This document shows positions 61,145-64,000 of a stretch of DNA of 64,000 nt, in pieces. This DNA comes from Klebsiella pneumoniae (GTDB lineage: Bacteria; Myxococcota_A; UBA796; GCA-2862545), in the NCBI GenBank assembly GCA_945861065.1, contig CAMASI010000002.1, positions 1-64,000 of the forward strand, written 5' to 3'. The number at the start of each line of letters is the position of its first letter. Position 1 is the stretch's first letter. The position numbers were made by a program, and so were the translations under genes. The notes beneath the pieces are model-generated. The model had not been told where the DNA came from and ran no database searches. It saw only the letters and a list, made by a program, of their open reading frames with translations.

Positions 61145-63354
61145 GGGCACTCCTGCAAGAGGGCGCGTGCTGCCTCCTCGATCTCCGGCTCTTGTACCAA
61201 TACGCAATTGGCCGCAGCCGCGAGCGGAATGTAGCTGTCGGGCGCAGTGACTCGCCGGACGCGTACGTGCGGCACATGCGTCACTAAGTCCGCCATGAGG
61301 GCGTCCGCGACGCCGGAACTCGCACGACATTCGTCCACGATCAGAACCCGACCGATCGAGGCGGCCGCAGCCCGAACCGCGACAAAGGGGAGGGGAGCAA
61401 GCCACCTCAAATCGAGCACCCTCACCGGCGCGTCGAGGCGTGCAGCCACACGGGTACTCATCCACAACCCGTTGGCGTAGCTCACAATCAAGAGTTTGGC
61501 GTCGGCGGGTCCGCTCAGACCCACCTCGCCTACAGCGATGGTGTCGTCGTGGTCCGGATACTTGTCCGCCCAGCCGCCGTCGCCCTCCGTGTGCAAGTCC
61601 CGGGTCATGTACAGCGCGATGGGCTCGAGGAAGACGGTGACGCGCCCGAGGCTGCTTGCAGCGGCCGCCAATGTGCGCAGCAGACGAACTGCGTCTGCAC
61701 CTCGCGACGGGCACGCCACGAGCAGGCCCGGGATTTCGCGCAGCGTTGCGATGCCATTGTCGTTGTGAAAATGGCCGCCGAAGCCTTTTTGGTAGGCAAG
61801 ACCTGCGATTCGGACGACCATGCCGTTGGAGAAAGCGCCGTTGGAAAAGAACTGCAAGGAGCCCGCCTCGCCGCGGAGCTGGTCCACGGCGTTGATCAGG
61901 TAGGCGAGGTATTGAATTTCTGGAAAGGGTAACAATCCTTCGTGGGCTGCCCCGATGGCCATCCCGAGAATCGACGTTTCGTCCAGCAATGTATTGAAGA
62001 CACGCCCAACGCCGAATCGTTCGGTCAGCTCGGCTGTCACGTGGTAAACGCCTCCCTTTCGAGCGACGTCCTCTCCAAACAGAATCATGTTTGGCCGTGC
62101 GGCGAGTTCGTCTGCGAGTGCTCGGTTGATCTGGACGGCCATATGTCGAGGCCGGGGGTCGTCTTCAGGCAGACGGTCGGGAAAGGCGCGTTGTCGTTGG
62201 GTCAACGTAGGCCGGCTGATGGCAGCCGCAAGTTTCGCATCGTCGTGACGGAACAACGGCGCCATGACCTGCTCGCGGCTCGTTAATTTCGGCCTGAGGA
62301 TTGCGTCGGACGCCAGTGTCGCCAGGCGCAGCCGGGTTTCCGTCCACAACGCAAGCACGTCCTCCGCGGACATCCAGCCACCCCAAACCAACAACTCGGC
62401 AGTTCGGAGCAAGGGGTCCATGGCCTCGGTGGCATCGATTTCGTTCGGCTCGCGGTAGGTCTGCTCGACGTCAGAGCCGGCGTGTCCCAACAGGCGAACC
62501 GTGCGCATGCGCATGAACGCCGGACGCCGATGGGTTCGAACGAAATCTACGGCGGCCGTTGCCGCATCCCAAGCTGCTGGCAGGTCGAGGCCGTCCGCCT
62601 CAAACCATTGAAGACCGACGCGGGTCGACCAATTCGCCCGGACCCAGTCCGTCGGCGTCCGGACGCTGATCCCGATCCCATTGTCTTCACACACGAACAA
62701 CACGGGTGCCGGCACATTCTGGTACGCGGTCCAGGCAGCACTGTTGAGGGCCCCCACGGCGACGGAATGGTTGACGGAGGCATCACCGAATGTGCAGATG
62801 GCGATGCGTCGCTCGGTTCGCCCTTGAAATCGCGCTTTCCGCTCCAACGCAACCGCCGCACCCAGCGCCTTGGGCAGTTGCGATGCGATGGTCGACGTTT
62901 GCGGTGGAATATTCAACGGGAAGGAGCCAAAGACCTTGTGCCGGCCGCCCGCGATGGGCTCGTCCGTCGCTGCGACAAGCCCCAACAACACGTCCAGCGC
63001 CCCTTCGGGCCCGGGCTCGGCTTGTGCCCGAGCGAGGAAAAACGCCCCAGAACGATAATGAAGGAAAGCCGGGTCACCGGAATCGGTGAGGGCACCGAGA
63101 ACGACGTTTCCCTCGTGTCCAGACGACCCAATTGTGTAGTAGCTTTGGCCGACTGCCTTGAGTTCCCGTGCCAGCAGGTCTAGAATTCTAGACTCGATCT
63201 GGCATTCAAACAGCGCAATCGCGCGACGTGCCGACAGCGAGGTGCCTTCGCGGACCGGCTCGTCCAGATCGGTTCGAGAGACGCCTGGCGTCAGGGACCC
63301 CACATGTTGGCAGAATGCGGCCTCGAGTCCCGCTGCGCGGTTCACAGACAACAC
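61141..63354 (-). CDS. 2-oxoacid dehydrogenase E1, alpha and beta subunits fused
   Basis: The 737-residue product starts at GTG and contains a whole E1 alpha half (about 40-350) joined to an E1 beta half (about 400-737). The alpha half has YYTIGSSGHEGNVV, the thiamine diphosphate motif FGDASVNHSVAVGALNSAAW and VLFVCEDNGIGIS. The beta half has MILFGEDVARKGGVYHVTAEL, FNTLLDETSILGMAIGAA and PEIQYLAYLINAVDQL, then the C-terminal VRVLDLRWLAPLP and VLIVDECRASSG. It resembles branched-chain 2-oxoacid dehydrogenase E1. E2 and E3 genes are not seen nearby. The FabD-like gene overlaps its stop, hinting that the acyl group is passed on to a carrier protein. Confidence 0.9.
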   Translation of the reverse strand: MLSVNRAAGLEAAFCQHVGSLTPGVSRTDLDEPVREGTSLSARRAIALFECQIESRILDLLARELKAVGQSYYTIGSSGHEGNVVLGALTDSGDPAFLHYRSGAFFLARAQAEPGPEGALDVLLGLVAATDEPIAGGRHKVFGSFPLNIPPQTSTIASQLPKALGAAVALERKARFQGRTERRIAICTFGDASVNHSVAVGALNSAAWTAYQNVPAPVLFVCEDNGIGISVRTPTDWVRANWSTRVGLQWFEADGLDLPAAWDAATAAVDFVRTHRRPAFMRMRTVRLLGHAGSDVEQTYREPNEIDATEAMDPLLRTAELLVWGGWMSAEDVLALWTETRLRLATLASDAILRPKLTSREQVMAPLFRHDDAKLAAAISRPTLTQRQRAFPDRLPEDDPRPRHMAVQINRALADELAARPNMILFGEDVARKGGVYHVTAELTERFGVGRVFNTLLDETSILGMAIGAAHEGLLPFPEIQYLAYLINAVDQLRGEAGSLQFFSNGAFSNGMVVRIAGLAYQKGFGGHFHNDNGIATLREIPGLLVACPSRGADAVRLLRTLAAAASSLGRVTVFLEPIALYMTRDLHTEGDGGWADKYPDHDDTIAVGEVGLSGPADAKLLIVSYANGLWMSTRVAARLDAPVRVLDLRWLAPLPFVAVRAAAASIGRVLIVDECRASSGVADALMADLVTHVPHVRVRRVTAPDSYIPLAAAANCVLVQEPEIEEAARALLQECP

Positions 63355-63365
63355 AGGCCTCCCGG

Positions 63366-64000
63366 CTACACGATCGGCAGCCGCCGGTAAGCCGACCAGC
63401 CAGGATCCGGGGCACGGAACACCAGATCTACGCGACCGGGGCCGTGTTCAACCTGGACTTCGTCGTGAAAATAGGGTTCCAGCGCCCGAGATACGTTGCG
63501 ACCGAGGCTTTCGCTCAAACCCATTTCGATTCTGGCGCGGGAAGGCGTCGGAATGGCGCGCAAAAACTCGACGAACTGAATCATGGCGCGAACGGCTTGT
63601 GCGGGACCAGCGCCGGTCAACACCAAGGCGAACGGCAAATCGTCTTCAGGTGAAAAGAGCATCTGGATCGACTTCGGAAGGGCCTCTGTGAGCTTCTCCG
63701 CGCGCTGAAGGCCCTCCTCCAGCCACGGCTCGTCGATTGCGCCCCACTGGGGAATGTGCCGACCTGGCAACTCAGCTTGCCGTGCCGAGATGTATGTGCT
63801 GCCTTCAACGATGCTGGCAGCCGGAACTGCGGGTCCCTCCGCCCGTTTGCGAAGCGATTGAATGCTGACCCGAAGCGCCGTAGGAAGGTCCCCGACGTCC
63901 TCATCTTCAGATTCGGAAGGGCTCTCTGGCAACGAGGCCGAAGGGGCGACCGCAACGGCAGATGCCGCCAGCGACCTGCCCGTGCGCAGTGCTTGTCCCA
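63366..64000 (-). CDS. uncharacterised protein, N-terminus beyond the right edge
   Basis: The minus-strand frame is open from the window edge to the stop at 63366, so the 5' end is missing; the visible TTG at 63932 is unlikely to be the start. The seen part is about 210 residues: an Ala/Pro/Ser-rich linker, an acidic patch (SESEDEDVGD), then a domain with RRAEKLTEAL-type helices, DLPFALVLTGAGPAQAVRAM, FVEFLRAIPTPSRARIEMGL and VEHGPGRVDLVFRAPDPGW. I recognise no family. It ends 11 bases before the E1 fusion, so it likely lies in the same operon. It lacks the HxxxD motif of E2 acyltransferases. Confidence 0.7.
   Translation of the reverse strand, partial: GQALRTGRSLAASAVAVAPSASLPESPSESEDEDVGDLPTALRVSIQSLRKRAEGPAVPAASIVEGSTYISARQAELPGRHIPQWGAIDEPWLEEGLQRAEKLTEALPKSIQMLFSPEDDLPFALVLTGAGPAQAVRAMIQFVEFLRAIPTPSRARIEMGLSESLGRNVSRALEPYFHDEVQVEHGPGRVDLVFRAPDPGWSAYRRLPIV

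Noticed and set aside
63366-64000. E2 dihydrolipoamide acyltransferase as identity of the right-edge gene
   Set aside because: It precedes the E1 fusion, but no lipoyl or HxxxD motif is visible in the part present.

Overview
The window is GC-rich, densely coded DNA with very short intergenic gaps, many GTG and TTG starts and very frequent 4-base stop/start overlaps. The gene content points to a Myxococcota-like (deltaproteobacterial) bacterium: several Hanks-type Ser/Thr kinases (one with AAA/TPR domains, one with a cyclase-like tail), secreted proteins made of MopE-type Cys/Asp repeats, one protein ending in a MYXO-CTERM-like Cys/TM/Arg tail, FG-GAP/ASPIC lipoproteins, FecR and Ig-like surface proteins, several histidine kinases, a sigma-54-type promoter and a PilT-like protein. 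This assignment is inference. No rRNA, tRNA, CRISPR array, transposase, integrase or prophage gene was seen, so the window reads as ordinary chromosome.

Layout. 1-15.6 kb: the first codons of a four-helix-bundle protein, an UshA-like lipoprotein, a membrane glycosyltransferase, a diverged inorganic pyrophosphatase, FG-GAP and MopE-repeat secreted proteins, clpS-clpA, a MYXO-CTERM-like protein, and a Tat-exported sulfite-oxidase-family protein coupled to an outer-membrane-like protein. 15.6-22.2 kb: a kinase and a glycosyltransferase-like gene, an exported TldD/TldE-type pair, and two tandem small paralogues. 22.2-30 kb: a pseudokinase fused to a very long helical region, overlapping a kinase-ATPase-TPR protein. 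30-35.4 kb: an SRPBCC-like protein with sufT, a gmhB-led trio, a catalase-like protein and an Asp-rich exported protein. 35.4-45.8 kb: six tightly packed genes (REC-histidine kinase, membrane histidine kinase, FecR/Ig protein, exported Ig/barrel-like protein, large Ig-like lipoprotein, small histidine kinase). 45.8-51.3 kb: mazG-fxsA-TPR on the minus strand, diverging from a kinase, a HAD phosphatase and an ATP-grasp-SET fusion. 51.2-53 kb: a FliA/WhiG-type sigma factor with a strong -24/-12 promoter, next to a PilT-like protein that has lost its ATPase motifs. 53-64 kb: hemD with an acyl-CoA dehydrogenase, polA, an ECF sigma operon, HIT and HD proteins, a malonyltransferase-like gene overlapping a fused two-subunit 2-oxoacid dehydrogenase E1, and a partial gene at the right edge.

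The most unusual items are the ATP-grasp-SET fusion and its kinase/HAD partners, the pseudokinase-coiled-coil plus kinase pair, the six-gene signalling and surface operon, the PilT pseudo-ATPase beside a sigma-54-to-sigma-28-type cascade, the exported TldD/TldE pair, and the E1/acyltransferase overlap. All functional calls come from reading motifs; no database search was run.
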